From positions 14,122-78,121 of the forward strand of contig NZ_JASHKN010000010.1 of NCBI RefSeq assembly GCF_030056735.1: a stretch of 64,000 nucleotides of DNA. Reading direction: 5' to 3'. Made by a program: the position numbers and the translations under genes. The stretch is from Rhodococcus sp. IEGM 1409. GTDB lineage: Bacteria; Actinomycetota; Actinomycetes; Mycobacteriales; Mycobacteriaceae. The notes below the pieces were generated by a model. The model was not told the origin of the DNA. It was given only the letters and a program-made list of their open reading frames with translations, and made no database searches. Below are positions 1-11,942 of the stretch, one piece after another (position 1 is the first letter of the stretch; each line of letters begins with the position of its first letter).

Positions 1-378
1 ATGAACTACCTCTCCCCGGACAAGGTCTTCCTGTTCCTGGTCAACTCCTCCGGTGCGATCGCGCTGTTCGTCTGGCTCGTCATCTCGGTCTCCCAGCTGC
101 GCACTCGCCGCAAGCTCGAAGCGTCGGGCCAGGAGCTGGAGCTGAAGATGTGGTTCTTCCCGTACCTGACCTACGCCACGATCGCCGCAATCATCGCGCT
201 CTGCATCGGAATGCTCACTCTGGACTCGACTCGCAGTCAGATGTTCGTGTCTCTGGGACTCGCAGCGGTCCTCGTGGGTATCGGGCTCTACCGCTACCGG
301 AACGACAAAGACACCGAAGCCTCCGGAGACACCGAAGCCGAGGTCGTACCGGCGGCCGAGGGCGCTCCCACACCCTGA
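1..378 (+). CDS. Amino acid permease, C-terminal fragment
   Basis: The visible 125 residues are the end of an APC-superfamily amino acid permease (GabP/AnsP/CycA group), an inner-membrane importer. Three hydrophobic segments are visible, at about residues 10-29, 50-69 and 79-96. A basic patch (QLRTRRK) follows the first, and an acidic, disordered tail ends the protein. The phrase FLVNSSGAIALFVWL is typical of the last helices of these permeases. The family is usually 450-500 residues, so the ATG at base 1 is almost certainly an internal methionine and the gene begins before the window. The substrate cannot be told from this fragment. Confidence 0.7.
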   Translation: MNYLSPDKVFLFLVNSSGAIALFVWLVISVSQLRTRRKLEASGQELELKMWFFPYLTYATIAAIIALCIGMLTLDSTRSQMFVSLGLAAVLVGIGLYRYRNDKDTEASGDTEAEVVPAAEGAPTP

Positions 379-414
379 CGCCAATGTCCCCATCTGCGAG
401 ATACTTCGATGTCC

Positions 415-420
415 TAGTAT
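415..420 (+). promoter_or_regulatory. Possible -10 element of the thiolase gene
   Basis: TAGTAT fits the actinobacterial TANNNT -10 consensus and lies 49 bases before the chosen start at 469. That would leave a short leader containing the GGGGA ribosome binding site. No convincing -35 element is visible. Confidence 0.35.
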
Positions 421-468
421 CGGCCACGGACGAAGAAATCGACGTGAGCACAGCAGATGGGGACAATC

Positions 469-1650
469 ATGACCACACCCGAACCGATCGTCATTGTCGA
501 CGGGGCCAGGACCCCCGTCGGTAGCTTCGGCGGCGTCTTCAAGGACGTCCCCGCACACGAGCTGGGCGCCGCAGCAGCCAAAGCCGCGCTGAGCCGCGCC
601 GGCGTTGCACCCGAAGACATCGACGAGGTCGTCATGGGCTGCATCGGCCAGGTCGGCCCCGACGCCTACAACGCACGCCGCGTGGGGATCGCCGCCGGGC
701 TTCCCGAGAACGTCCCCGCCTACACCGTCAACCGCCTCTGTGGCAGCGGCCTGCAGGCCGTGTGGTCTGCGGCGATGCAGATGCGTTGGGGCGCAGCTGC
801 CATTACGCTCGCCGGCGGCGACGAGAGCATGTCCCGCATGCCGTTCTACGACTTCGCTGCCCGCTCCGGCTACAAGCTCGGCGATCGCAGCCTCGTCGAC
901 GGCACCGTCGCCATGCTCACCGACCCGTTCAGCAAAGCCCACATGGGCCGCACCGCCGAAGCCGTCGCCCGCAAGTACGGCGTCAGCCGCGAGCAGCAGG
1001 ACGAGTTCGCCGTCGAATCGCAGCGCCGCGCCGCTACCGACGCAGCGAAGGCAGCGTTCGCCGAGGAAATCACTCCCGTCGAGACCGGTGGCCGACGCTC
1101 GGTCACCGTCACCGAGGACGAGCACCCCAAGCCCGGAACCACCGTCGAAACCCTCGCCAAGCTGCGCCCCGCCTTCGAAGAGGGCGGATCCGTCACTGCC
1201 GGTAACGCGTCGGGCATCAACGACGGCGCAGGCGCACTCGTCCTCGCGACGGGCACCGAGGCCGCCAAGCGCGGCCTCACCGGACTCGTCACGCTCGAAA
1301 CCGTCACGACGGCAGCAATGGAGCCCGGTCTGATGGGCTACGCTCCCGTGCTCGCCCTCGAAAAGCTCTTTGCGCAAACAGGATTGAAGCCGTCCGACAT
1401 CGGCACCGCCGAGGTCAACGAGGCGTTCGCTTCGCAGGCCATCGCCGTCATCCGCGACAGCGGCCTGGATCCGGAGAAGACCAACCCGTACGGCGGAGCC
1501 ATCGCCCTCGGACACCCGGTCGGAGCCACCGGAGCCATCCTGACCCTGCGCGCGGCCCGCGACATGGTCCGTCGCGACCTCGAATTCGGCATCGTCACCA
1601 TGTGCATCGGCGGCGGACAGGCACTCGCTGCCCTGCTGAAGCGAGTATGA
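469..1650 (+). CDS. Acetyl-CoA acetyltransferase (thiolase)
   Basis: A 393-residue thiolase that condenses or cleaves acyl-CoA through a cysteine acyl-enzyme. The nucleophile is Cys91 in NRLCGSGLQAV. The C-terminal catalytic motifs NEAFASQA, GGAIALGHPVGATG and CIGGGQ are all present, and length is normal for the family. The start at 469 (MTTPEPIVIV) is preferred because GGGGA lies just upstream; an in-frame ATG at 457 would add four residues. An acyl-CoA dehydrogenase follows after three bases, so the two are probably co-transcribed and act in fatty acid or branched-chain acyl-CoA degradation. Chain-length preference and the synthetic or degradative role are unknown. Confidence 0.9.
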   Translation: MTTPEPIVIVDGARTPVGSFGGVFKDVPAHELGAAAAKAALSRAGVAPEDIDEVVMGCIGQVGPDAYNARRVGIAAGLPENVPAYTVNRLCGSGLQAVWSAAMQMRWGAAAITLAGGDESMSRMPFYDFAARSGYKLGDRSLVDGTVAMLTDPFSKAHMGRTAEAVARKYGVSREQQDEFAVESQRRAATDAAKAAFAEEITPVETGGRRSVTVTEDEHPKPGTTVETLAKLRPAFEEGGSVTAGNASGINDGAGALVLATGTEAAKRGLTGLVTLETVTTAAMEPGLMGYAPVLALEKLFAQTGLKPSDIGTAEVNEAFASQAIAVIRDSGLDPEKTNPYGGAIALGHPVGATGAILTLRAARDMVRRDLEFGIVTMCIGGGQALAALLKRV

Positions 1651-1653
1651 ATC

Positions 1654-2805
1654 ATGGCGACCAAGCGTAAGCCGTCGTGGCACGACGACGAGATCACCGC
1701 AGTAGCCGAACTGGCCCGCGGTTTCTTCGATCGTGAACTGATCGCCAAGCGTGAGCAGTGGGACGCTCAGCATCGCGTCGACCGATCCGTGTGGCTCGAA
1801 GCCGGCAAGCTCGGCCTGCTGTGCTGCTCGATTCCCGAGGAATACGGCGGGGGCGGTGGAACTTTCGCACACGATCTCGCTGTCTTCGAGGCGCAGGGCT
1901 ACTGCGGTGACTACGCGCTCGGAAACTCGGTGCACAGTGGCATCGTCGCCCACTACGTGCTCGAGTACGGCAACGAAGAGCAGAAGAAGGCCTGGCTGCC
2001 TGGCATGGCGACGGGCGAAATCCTAGGCGCCATCGGAATGACCGAGCCCGGAACAGGTTCCGACCTCAAGGCCATCACCACCTCCGCGATCCGCGACGGT
2101 GACCACTACGTCGTGAACGGGTCGAAGACCTTCATCACCAACGGTGGCAGCGCCGACATGATCGTGCTCGCCGTCAAGACCGATCCCAAGGCCGGGGCCA
2201 AGGGAGTCTCGCTCTTGATCGTGGATCTTCGTGACTGCGAAGGCTTTGCCGTCGGCCGCGTGCTGGACAAGGTCGGTCAGCACGGCGCCGATACGTCCGA
2301 GCTGTCCTTCACCGACGTTCGCGTTCCGGTGTCGAATCTCCTCGGCGAGTCCGAGGGTCTCGGTTTCGGTCAGCTGATGGCGCAACTGGTGCAGGAACGC
2401 CTCATCATCGGCGCGCAGGCCATCGGCACCATCGAGCGTGCAGTCGAGGAGACCGTCGCATACACAAAGGCGCGTCAAGCGTTCGGGCACAGTCTCTTCG
2501 AGTTCCAGAACACCGCCTTCGAGCTGGCCGAGTGCCAGACGATCGCACGCACCTGCCGCGTGTTCCTCGACAATTGCATCGAGGATCACCTCAACGGCGA
2601 GCTGGACGGCGCCGACGCCGCCATGGTCAAGTACTGGCTCACCGAGCAGCAATGCGCCGTCGTCGACCGGTGCGTGCAGCTTTACGGCGGATACGGCTAC
2701 ATGCGTGAATACCCGATCGCGCGTATGTACGAGGACTCCCGCGTGCAGAAGATCTACGCCGGTGCCAACGAAGTGATGAAGGGCATCATCGCGAAGAGTC
2801 TTTGA
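1654..2805 (+). CDS. Acyl-CoA dehydrogenase (LCAD/IVD-like active site)
   Basis: A 383-residue FAD-dependent acyl-CoA dehydrogenase that introduces the alpha-beta double bond in acyl-CoA. Visible landmarks are the FAD/substrate motif AIGMTEPGTGSD near residue 130, the FITNGG strand, and the C-terminal YGGYGYMREYPIARMYED block. The usual catalytic glutamate of the IYEGT motif is alanine here (IYAGANEV). Long-chain and isovaleryl-CoA dehydrogenases also lack it and use a glutamate in a helix-G ERL motif; QERL with Glu248 is present. It starts four bases after the thiolase stop and ends at a strong hairpin, so the two genes form a two-gene unit. The substrate is not determined. Confidence 0.9.
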   Translation: MATKRKPSWHDDEITAVAELARGFFDRELIAKREQWDAQHRVDRSVWLEAGKLGLLCCSIPEEYGGGGGTFAHDLAVFEAQGYCGDYALGNSVHSGIVAHYVLEYGNEEQKKAWLPGMATGEILGAIGMTEPGTGSDLKAITTSAIRDGDHYVVNGSKTFITNGGSADMIVLAVKTDPKAGAKGVSLLIVDLRDCEGFAVGRVLDKVGQHGADTSELSFTDVRVPVSNLLGESEGLGFGQLMAQLVQERLIIGAQAIGTIERAVEETVAYTKARQAFGHSLFEFQNTAFELAECQTIARTCRVFLDNCIEDHLNGELDGADAAMVKYWLTEQQCAVVDRCVQLYGGYGYMREYPIARMYEDSRVQKIYAGANEVMKGIIAKSL

Positions 2806-2836
2806 TCACCGGCACCGAAAACCATTGACACCGACC

Positions 2837-2868
2837 GGGCACCCACCGAGCATTTTCGGTGGGTGCCC
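2837..2868 (+). terminator. Intrinsic terminator after the acyl-CoA dehydrogenase
   Basis: Perfect 12-bp arms GGGCACCCACCG and CGGTGGGTGCCC enclose an 8-base loop 31 bases after the stop codon. The tail is TTCGTGTGTG rather than a clean T-run, as is common in high-GC actinobacteria. Confidence 0.8.
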
Positions 2869-2917
2869 TTCGTGTGTGCCTAGAGGCAGTATCGAGCTGT
2901 TCGGAAGGCAATCACTG

Positions 2918-3841
2918 ATGAGCTTCACCATCGACGTCGGATCGGCACGCGTCACCCAACTGACCGAACTGGCGCACTGGCCATTCCCGCCGCGAGAGCT
3001 TTTTCCGCACGCGGGTGAGACGGAGTTCGAGGAAGCGTCGACGCGTCTGACACCGGAATTCTTCGACGCGGGCAGCGGTGACCTCGTACTTGCCATCCAC
3101 ACCTACCTGGTGGAGATCGGCGGCAAGGCCATCGTCGTCGACACCGGCAACGGCAACAGCAAGCACCGGCCGAACCTCTTGCCGCATCACATGTTCGGTA
3201 CCGACTACCTCTCACGCTTTGCAGCCACCGGCGTCGCCGTGGACGACGTCGATCTGGTGGTCAGCACACATCTGCACCCCGACCACTGTGGTTGGAACAC
3301 CAACCTCGACGCCGAAACCTGGCGGCCCACCTTTCCCCTCGCGACCTACATTTTCGACCGCACCGAACTGGCCGAGCTCGAACAACTCGCCGCCGACGGT
3401 CCACACGAAGGAGTGGTCTCGGATCTCGCGCAGACCTTCGAGGACAGCGTCCGTCCCGTTCTGGAGGGGGCGAAGTGGGCGGCAGTCGACGACGGGCATG
3501 TCCTGGCCGAGGCAGAAGGCACCAGCGTCGTCGTGCGCAGCGCGCCCGGTCACACACCGGGTCACATCGTGATCGAGATTCGCACCGCCGACGGTGGCGC
3601 CGTCATCTCGGGCGACGTGATCCACCATCCGATTCAGTTTCTGTACCCGGACCTCAGCCAGGGCGGTGACGCTGACCCCGACATCGCCAGGGTCACCCGC
3701 TGCGTACTTCTCGAACGCTGCGCGTCGGAGGGGCTCCTTCTACTTCCCGCGCACTTTCCGGTCGACGAACCGATCACCATCGGTTTCGATACGAGGGGTG
3801 TGCCGAGTGCGGCGGGTCTGATCGGTCTCGCAGCGTCCTGA
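2918..3841 (+). CDS. Metallo-beta-lactamase-fold hydrolase
   Basis: A 307-residue cytoplasmic hydrolase of the MBL superfamily. The metal-binding signature HLHPDHCGW (HxHxDH), a later APGHTPGH histidine and an ISGDVIHHP aspartate motif are all visible, so a dinuclear zinc site is likely. The ATG at 2918 is chosen because GGAAGG lies just upstream. The in-frame TTG at 2825 would put the preceding terminator hairpin inside the gene. It stands alone between that terminator and the glf promoter. Lactonases, esterases and glyoxalase-like enzymes share this fold, so the substrate is open. Confidence 0.85.
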   Translation: MSFTIDVGSARVTQLTELAHWPFPPRELFPHAGETEFEEASTRLTPEFFDAGSGDLVLAIHTYLVEIGGKAIVVDTGNGNSKHRPNLLPHHMFGTDYLSRFAATGVAVDDVDLVVSTHLHPDHCGWNTNLDAETWRPTFPLATYIFDRTELAELEQLAADGPHEGVVSDLAQTFEDSVRPVLEGAKWAAVDDGHVLAEAEGTSVVVRSAPGHTPGHIVIEIRTADGGAVISGDVIHHPIQFLYPDLSQGGDADPDIARVTRCVLLERCASEGLLLLPAHFPVDEPITIGFDTRGVPSAAGLIGLAAS

Positions 3842-7015
<3,174 letters not shown>

Positions 7016-7035
<20 letters not shown>

Positions 7036-7549
7036 AGTACGGATTCTGGCCGGGATTCAATCGACCGTCGGGCAGCTGCCCGGAGCAGTTCAGGTCGCCC
7101 GCGGCATGTCGCACTTCGGTGAGCACTCCCTCGGATGGATCGCGATCGCAGCCGTCGGAGCCGCCGTGGACAAGCCGCGCCGACGCGAATGGGCCGGAGC
7201 AGCCGTCGGAGCGTTCGGCGCACACGCCGCCTCCGTGGTGATCAAACGAGTTGTCCGGCGCAAGCGACCGTCCGATCCGTCGGTGCAGGTCAACGTCTCG
7301 ACGCCGAGCAAGCTCAGCTTCCCGTCATCACACGCGACGTCGACGACGGCAGCGGCTGTGCTGATCGGTCGACTCACCGGGCTACCCTTACCGGCGTTGC
7401 TGGTGCCCCCGATGATGCTCTCGCGTCTGGTCCTGGGAGTTCACTACCCGACCGACGTACTCGCCGGAGCGGCACTGGGAGCCGCATCCGCGGCGGTAGT
7501 TCGCCGGGTCGAAGAAGCCAGAGCCGAACAGAAATGTGGAGATAAATGA
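7016..7549 (+). CDS. PAP2-family phosphatase (Rv3807c-like)
   Basis: A 177-residue membrane phosphatase. The three PAP2 signatures are visible: KRVVRRKRPS (KxxxxxxRP), PSSHATS and SRLVLGVHYPTD (SRxxxxxHxxxD). By position and family it should remove the 5-phosphate from decaprenylphosphoryl-5-phosphoribose, the step after the UbiA-like transferase encoded next. That leads to decaprenylphosphoryl ribose, the DprE1 substrate. The GTG start lies 20 bases inside glfT2 and the stop overlaps the next start by four bases. Co-location with the transferase strongly supports this role, though the exact substrate is inferred. Confidence 0.85.
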
Positions 7550-8451
7550 GCGAGGAACCGGCTACGGTCAGCGGACCCCCGAAGTCCCTGCCCGCCGGCA
7601 TCGTCAAGGCGCTTCGCCCACGTCAGTGGGTCAAGAACGTCCTTGTGCTGGCAGCGCCCATCGCGGCCGGAACCGCCACCGAAGGCGACGTGCTCCTGCC
7701 CGTCGCGCTGGCGTTCGTCGTGTTCTGCATGGCGGCATCGGGCATCTACCTCGTCAACGACGCGATGGACGTCGAAGCCGACCGTGCGCACCCCACGAAG
7801 CGATTCCGTCCCATCGCGGCCGGAGTTCTGCCCGTCAACATCGCCTACGGCATGGCAGTCGTACTGCTGGCCGCTGCGATCGGACTGTCCTTCCTGGCCA
7901 ACTGGCAACTCGCCGTGGTCATGGGCGTGTACATCGTCATCCAGCTCGCGTACTGCTTCGGTCTGAAGCATCAGGCAGTCATCGACATCTGCATCGTCTC
8001 GTCGGGCTTCCTGCTTCGGGCGATCGCCGGTGGCGTTGCCGCCGAGATCGATCTCTCGCAGTGGTTCCTGCTGATGATGGCGTTCGGTTCGCTCTTCATG
8101 GCCGCAGGCAAGCGCTACGCGGAACTGCAGCTGGCCGAGAAGACCGGCGCGAAGATCCGTAAGTCCCTCGAGAGCTACACGATGACGTACCTGCGTTTCG
8201 TGTGGACGATGGCAGCGACGACGCTGGTCCTCTGCTACGGACTGTGGGCGTTCCAACAGGACGCCATCAAGGGCACCAACTGGTACGCGATCTCGATGGT
8301 GCCGTTCACCATCGCGGTGCTGCGATACGCGGTGGACGTCGACGGCGGCGAAGCCGGAGAGCCTGAGGAGATCGCGCTCGGTGACCGGGTGCTGCAACTC
8401 CTCGCGATTGCGTGGATCGGAGTAGTGGGTGTCGCTGTCTACCTCGTCTGA
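7546..8451 (+). CDS. ubiA: Decaprenyl-phosphate phosphoribosyltransferase (UbiA family)
   Basis: A 301-residue polytopic membrane enzyme of the UbiA prenyltransferase superfamily, matching the 302-residue Rv3806c. It transfers 5-phosphoribose from PRPP to decaprenyl phosphate, the first committed step to the arabinose donor DPA. The polyprenyl/metal motif NDAMDVEADRAHPTK (NDxxDxxxD) is near residue 80, and the N-terminal LRPRQWVKN is typical of the family. Several hydrophobic helices follow. It overlaps the phosphatase by four bases and aftB by 23. Confidence 0.95.
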   Translation: MSEEPATVSGPPKSLPAGIVKALRPRQWVKNVLVLAAPIAAGTATEGDVLLPVALAFVVFCMAASGIYLVNDAMDVEADRAHPTKRFRPIAAGVLPVNIAYGMAVVLLAAAIGLSFLANWQLAVVMGVYIVIQLAYCFGLKHQAVIDICIVSSGFLLRAIAGGVAAEIDLSQWFLLMMAFGSLFMAAGKRYAELQLAEKTGAKIRKSLESYTMTYLRFVWTMAATTLVLCYGLWAFQQDAIKGTNWYAISMVPFTIAVLRYAVDVDGGEAGEPEEIALGDRVLQLLAIAWIGVVGVAVYLV

Positions 8452-10348
8452 GCCACGCACCGAGGCCGACCCGCACGTCGACACTGCGGCGAATCGCACC
8501 ACCCTCAGTCGAGGAGTTTTTCTCGGCGGGGTGGTGCTTGCTGCTGCCCTCATGTTCTGGGGTGCGTGGGAGCGTCGCTGGATTGCCGACGACGGACTCA
8601 TCGTCTTGCGAACCGTCCGCAATCTGCTGGCGGGAAACGGCCCGGTCTTCAATGCGGGTGAGCGTGTCGAGGCGAACACGAGTACCGCCTGGACGTACAT
8701 CGTCTACGCGTTCAGCTGGCTCACGCAGATCCGCCTCGAATACGTCGTCCTGACGATAGCCCTGGTCCTCTCCACTGCGGCTGTCGTGTTGGCGATGCTC
8801 GGTACCGGTCGTCTGTACCGTGGCGTGCGGCCGTCGGCGGGAGGAACGATCCTGCTGGTTCCGGCAGGTGTTCTCGTCTACATCGCGGTTCCGCCTGCAC
8901 GAGATTTCGCCACTTCCGGGCTCGAAACGTGCCTGGTGATCTTCTGGATCGCGCTCCTGTGGCTACTGCTCGTTCGGTGGGCGCAGGCGTCGACGCCGTC
9001 TACAGCGTCAATCCTGACTCTCTCGTTCGTGGCCGGCCTCGGACCCCTGGTTCGACCCGAGATGGCGATTCCCGGTGCCGCCGCGTTGATGATGATCGTT
9101 CTCTCCGCAGGGCTGACCTGGAAGATTCGCGCCCTGATCGTGGTCGTCGCCGGACTTGTCCCGGTGGGCTACCAGATCTGGCGAATGGGCTACTACGCCC
9201 TGCCGTACCCGAACACCGCGGTGTCGAAGGACGCCGGTGGCGCGAAGTGGGCACAGGGTTTTGCATACCTGTGGAACCTCGTCGGGCCATACCTGCTCTG
9301 GCTGCCGCTGCTGTTCCTTCTCATCGGTGCACTGCTGCTCTTCTGGCGAAGCCGAGCGGACACACCAGCCACCGCCACCGATCAACCAGCACGCCCGCTG
9401 TGGCAGCGCTTTCAGCAGTTCCTGCGCACGCCGCGGGCGATTGTCACCTTCATTCTCGGCAGTGGGCTGATCCTCGGGATCTACTCGCTGCGCGTCGGCG
9501 GCGACTTCATGCACGGCCGCGTCCTGTTGCCGGTGCTGTTCTGCCTGCTCATCCCTGTCGCGGTCATTCCGTTGCGGGTTCCTGCCCGGTCAGCGTTCGG
9601 CAGTAACCGCGACACCGCCATCTTCGGTGTCTCGGCTGTGCTGTGGATCGGCACGATCATCTGGGCTTTCTTCGCAGCCAACACGACGGGTATGCCGGAA
9701 GGCTCCGTGGTGGGTCGCTCGGGAATCGTCGACGAGCGCGCGTTCTACGCACTCAACACCGGTCACAAGCATCCGATCCTCGCCGAGGACTACCTCGACT
9801 ATCCACGGATGCGTGCCATGGTCGAGACCATCGCACGGACCCCGGAGGGTGGGCTGCTGCTGCCGTCGGCGAGCTACGACTCCTGGTTTGTCGTCCCACC
9901 GCCCGGACCGCTCGAAGAGCCGGCCGAGCACGTCGTCTTCTTCCTCAACCTCGGTATGACGAGCATGAACGTCGGCCTCGACGTCCGGGTGCTTGATCAG
10001 ATGGGGTTGGCGTACCCGCTGGCAGCTCACACCGAGCGACTGGAGGACGGCCGGATCGGGCACGACAAGAATCTCTATCCGGACTGGGTGGTCGCGGACA
10101 CGGGAATGATCGACGTTCGCCCGTGGCTGCCGTTCTTCCTCGACGAGGACTGGGTTGCGGACGCAAAGCTGGCCATCACCTGCCCGGAAACGCAGGAGTT
10201 GCTGACGTCGTACCGCTCCGAGCTGACCTGGGCCAGATTCAAACAGAACTTCCAGCAGGCATTCGACTTCGCGAAGTACCGATTCGACCGGGTTCCGGCC
10301 TACGAATTGGAACGCTGCGGGCTCGTGCCACCAGAGCCACTCAAGTGA
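8429..10348 (+). CDS. aftB: Arabinofuranosyltransferase AftB
   Basis: A 639-residue GT-C enzyme predicted to add the terminal beta-1,2-linked arabinofuranose to arabinogalactan from decaprenylphosphoryl arabinose, on the outer face of the membrane. The first extracytoplasmic loop has the acidic pair in RWIADDGLI expected of GT-C catalysis. About ten hydrophobic segments follow, then a large soluble C-terminal domain rich in aromatic residues. The GTG start lies 23 bases inside ubiA. It is the last gene of the glf operon; a small dyad spans its stop codon and the mycolyltransferase promoter region follows. Confidence 0.93.
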   Translation: MSLSTSSEPRTEADPHVDTAANRTTLSRGVFLGGVVLAAALMFWGAWERRWIADDGLIVLRTVRNLLAGNGPVFNAGERVEANTSTAWTYIVYAFSWLTQIRLEYVVLTIALVLSTAAVVLAMLGTGRLYRGVRPSAGGTILLVPAGVLVYIAVPPARDFATSGLETCLVIFWIALLWLLLVRWAQASTPSTASILTLSFVAGLGPLVRPEMAIPGAAALMMIVLSAGLTWKIRALIVVVAGLVPVGYQIWRMGYYALPYPNTAVSKDAGGAKWAQGFAYLWNLVGPYLLWLPLLFLLIGALLLFWRSRADTPATATDQPARPLWQRFQQFLRTPRAIVTFILGSGLILGIYSLRVGGDFMHGRVLLPVLFCLLIPVAVIPLRVPARSAFGSNRDTAIFGVSAVLWIGTIIWAFFAANTTGMPEGSVVGRSGIVDERAFYALNTGHKHPILAEDYLDYPRMRAMVETIARTPEGGLLLPSASYDSWFVVPPPGPLEEPAEHVVFFLNLGMTSMNVGLDVRVLDQMGLAYPLAAHTERLEDGRIGHDKNLYPDWVVADTGMIDVRPWLPFFLDEDWVADAKLAITCPETQELLTSYRSELTWARFKQNFQQAFDFAKYRFDRVPAYELERCGLVPPEPLK

Positions 10349-10363
10349 TGTGATCAGCATCAC
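10345..10363. repeat. Small inverted repeat at the aftB stop codon
   Basis: GTGATG and CATCAC arms flank a seven-base TGATCAG spacer, and the left arm includes the TGA stop of aftB. It is too short and AT-poor to be a confident terminator, and could equally be a protein-binding site. Confidence 0.35.
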
Positions 10364-10679
10364 CAGCGGTTGAAGGTTTCAATATTTCGATTCAGTAACA
10401 CCGAATCGATTGGCCACGATGTACTCGAAGACGATTCACCTAACCTGAATCGCCCCCCAAGGGGTGACGACGGTGTCGCTCGCGGACTGGGACGTAACGG
10501 TCTGTCTATTTGTCACAGCTGAACCTGTGACATAAAGTCCAGCGAGCGCAGTGTGACTTGGAAGAGGTCCGCTGCCGACCTGAACTTGTTCAGGCTGGCA
10601 GAAAAGCCTGTTCCCCGACGGAATCCGCCGGAACCACTCACCGAGTGGGTGCCGCAGACGAAGAGAGAGAGCAGTATCC
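10349..10679 (+). other. 331-bp intergenic region before the mycolyltransferase
   Basis: No gene is seen here. It contains, in order, an inverted repeat (TCGATTC at 10387-10393 and GAATCGA at 10403-10409, with AGTAACACC between), a short CCCC/GGGG stem near 10455, the promoter with its overlapping dyad at 10510-10538, and an untranslated leader of about 135 bases. The leader ends in a purine-rich stretch (GAAGAGAGAGAG) before the start codon. The long leader and several dyads suggest the downstream gene is regulated. Confidence 0.6.
10510..10538 (+). promoter_or_regulatory. Mycolyltransferase promoter with overlapping dyad
   Basis: The -35 TTGTCA (10510-10515) and -10 TAAAGT (10533-10538) are 17 bases apart, the best-formed promoter in the window. 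A perfect inverted repeat, TGTCACAG (10511-10518) and CTGTGACA (10525-10532) with six bases between, fills the region from the -35 to the -10. A protein bound there would block polymerase. As I recall, GTCACA repeats are described at MtrA-bound sites near an antigen 85 gene in M. tuberculosis, but the regulator here is unknown. Confidence 0.6.
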
Positions 10680-11690
10680 ATGCGTTTTGCCAGAAAGAGG
10701 CTGACCCAGCGCCTCAAGCACCGAGCGTTGGCCATCGGTGCCGCAGCACTTGTGCTTCCCCTTGCTGCAGGTGTTGCCGGTAGTGCTGTCGCCTCTGCTG
10801 CGCCCGCGCACACTGCTCCCAGCCGCACCGTCCAGTCGGGCGGATACGAAGAGCTGTGGGTGCCCTCCTCGATGGGCAACATCAAGGTCCAGGTCCAGTG
10901 GGCCGCTCGCGGCGGAAACGCTGCCCTCTACCTCCTCGACGGCCTGCGTGCGCGTAACGACGCCAACGCGTGGAGCTTCGAGACCAATGCGATGGATCAG
11001 TACCGCAACGACAACATCACCCTCGTGATGCCCGTCGGTGGCGAGTCCAGCTTCTACAGCGACTGGTATGCACCGTCGAACTTCAACGGCCAGCAGATCA
11101 CGTACAAGTGGGAAACGTTCCTCACGCAGGAACTGCCCAACTTCCTCGCGAACTACGGCGTTTCGCCCACCAACAACGCGGTTCTCGGCCTCTCGATGGG
11201 TGGCAGCGCTGCTCTGACGCTGGCTGCTTACCACCGTGACCAGTTCAAGTTCGCCGGCTCGCTGTCGGGCTACCTGAACATCTCGGCTCCCGGCATGCGC
11301 GAGGCAATCCGCGTCGCAATGCTCGATGCCGGTCGCTTCAACGTCGACTCCATGTGGGGACCGCCGTGGAGCCCGTCCTGGCTGCGCAACGACCCGTTCG
11401 TCTTCGCACCGCGTCTGCAGGGCCTGTCGATGTACATCTCGTCGGCAAGCGGCCTGCCCGGTGAATACGACCAGCCGCGCGCACCGATCGACTACTACAA
11501 CACGGCTAACGGCATGGGCCTCGAAGCTCTCGCCCTGGTCAACACCCGTGCATTCCAGATCCGCATGAACTCGCTGGGTATCCCGGCCACCTACAGCTTC
11601 CCGTCCAACGGCACGCACTCGTGGCCGTACTGGTCGGCAGAGCTGTGGAAGGCTCGCGGCCAGATCCTCGACACCATGAACGCTTGGTGA
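10680..11690 (+). CDS. Mycolyltransferase, antigen 85 family
   Basis: A 336-residue secreted alpha/beta hydrolase that transfers mycolate between trehalose mycolates and arabinogalactan. A signal peptide of about 45 residues (twin-basic start, hydrophobic core, cleavage near ASAAPA) precedes the domain. The nucleophile is Ser172 in GLSMGGSA; a glutamate in GLEALAL and the histidine in GTHSWPYW complete the expected triad. The WxFETNAMDQY and PVGGESSFYSDW blocks are typical. It has its own promoter and its own terminator, so it is a single-gene unit next to a longer paralogue. Confidence 0.94.
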   Translation: MRFARKRLTQRLKHRALAIGAAALVLPLAAGVAGSAVASAAPAHTAPSRTVQSGGYEELWVPSSMGNIKVQVQWAARGGNAALYLLDGLRARNDANAWSFETNAMDQYRNDNITLVMPVGGESSFYSDWYAPSNFNGQQITYKWETFLTQELPNFLANYGVSPTNNAVLGLSMGGSAALTLAAYHRDQFKFAGSLSGYLNISAPGMREAIRVAMLDAGRFNVDSMWGPPWSPSWLRNDPFVFAPRLQGLSMYISSASGLPGEYDQPRAPIDYYNTANGMGLEALALVNTRAFQIRMNSLGIPATYSFPSNGTHSWPYWSAELWKARGQILDTMNAW

Positions 11691-11724
11691 TCGTGCGCGA
11701 TCCCGTGACCTAGTCACTTCACCA

Positions 11725-11764
11725 GTGCCGTTCCGGACTCCTCGAAGGAGAACCGGGACGGCAC
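11725..11764 (+). terminator. Terminator after the first mycolyltransferase
   Basis: Outer arms GTGCCGT (11725-11731) and ACGGCAC (11758-11764), extended by TCCGG/CCGGG pairing and an inner CTCCT/AGGAG stem, give a long hairpin followed by TTGTGT. Confidence 0.75.
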
Positions 11765-11798
11765 TTGTGTATTCAGGTGCTGCACGAGCGCCGGATGT

Positions 11799-11824
11799 CA
11801 GTAACAATTGCACCACCAGTAACA
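11799..11824 (+). repeat. Direct repeat CAGTAACA upstream of the LGFP mycolyltransferase
   Basis: CAGTAACA occurs at 11799-11806 and again at 11817-11824, 18 bases start to start. The same octamer occurs upstream of the first mycolyltransferase near 10393. A possible -10 TAGTTT lies at 11864-11869. Repeats with a GTAAC core could be a response-regulator site shared by both genes. Confidence 0.4.
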
Positions 11825-11942
11825 GCGCGGCTACCCCAAGCGGGGATCGTTTGCGTGTAGAAATAGTTTCAACGGGGGTCTGGCTGCTCAGGCGGCTCCA
11901 CGATCGACGCGCGGACCGAACGTAAGGAAAGAGAGTGAGCTC

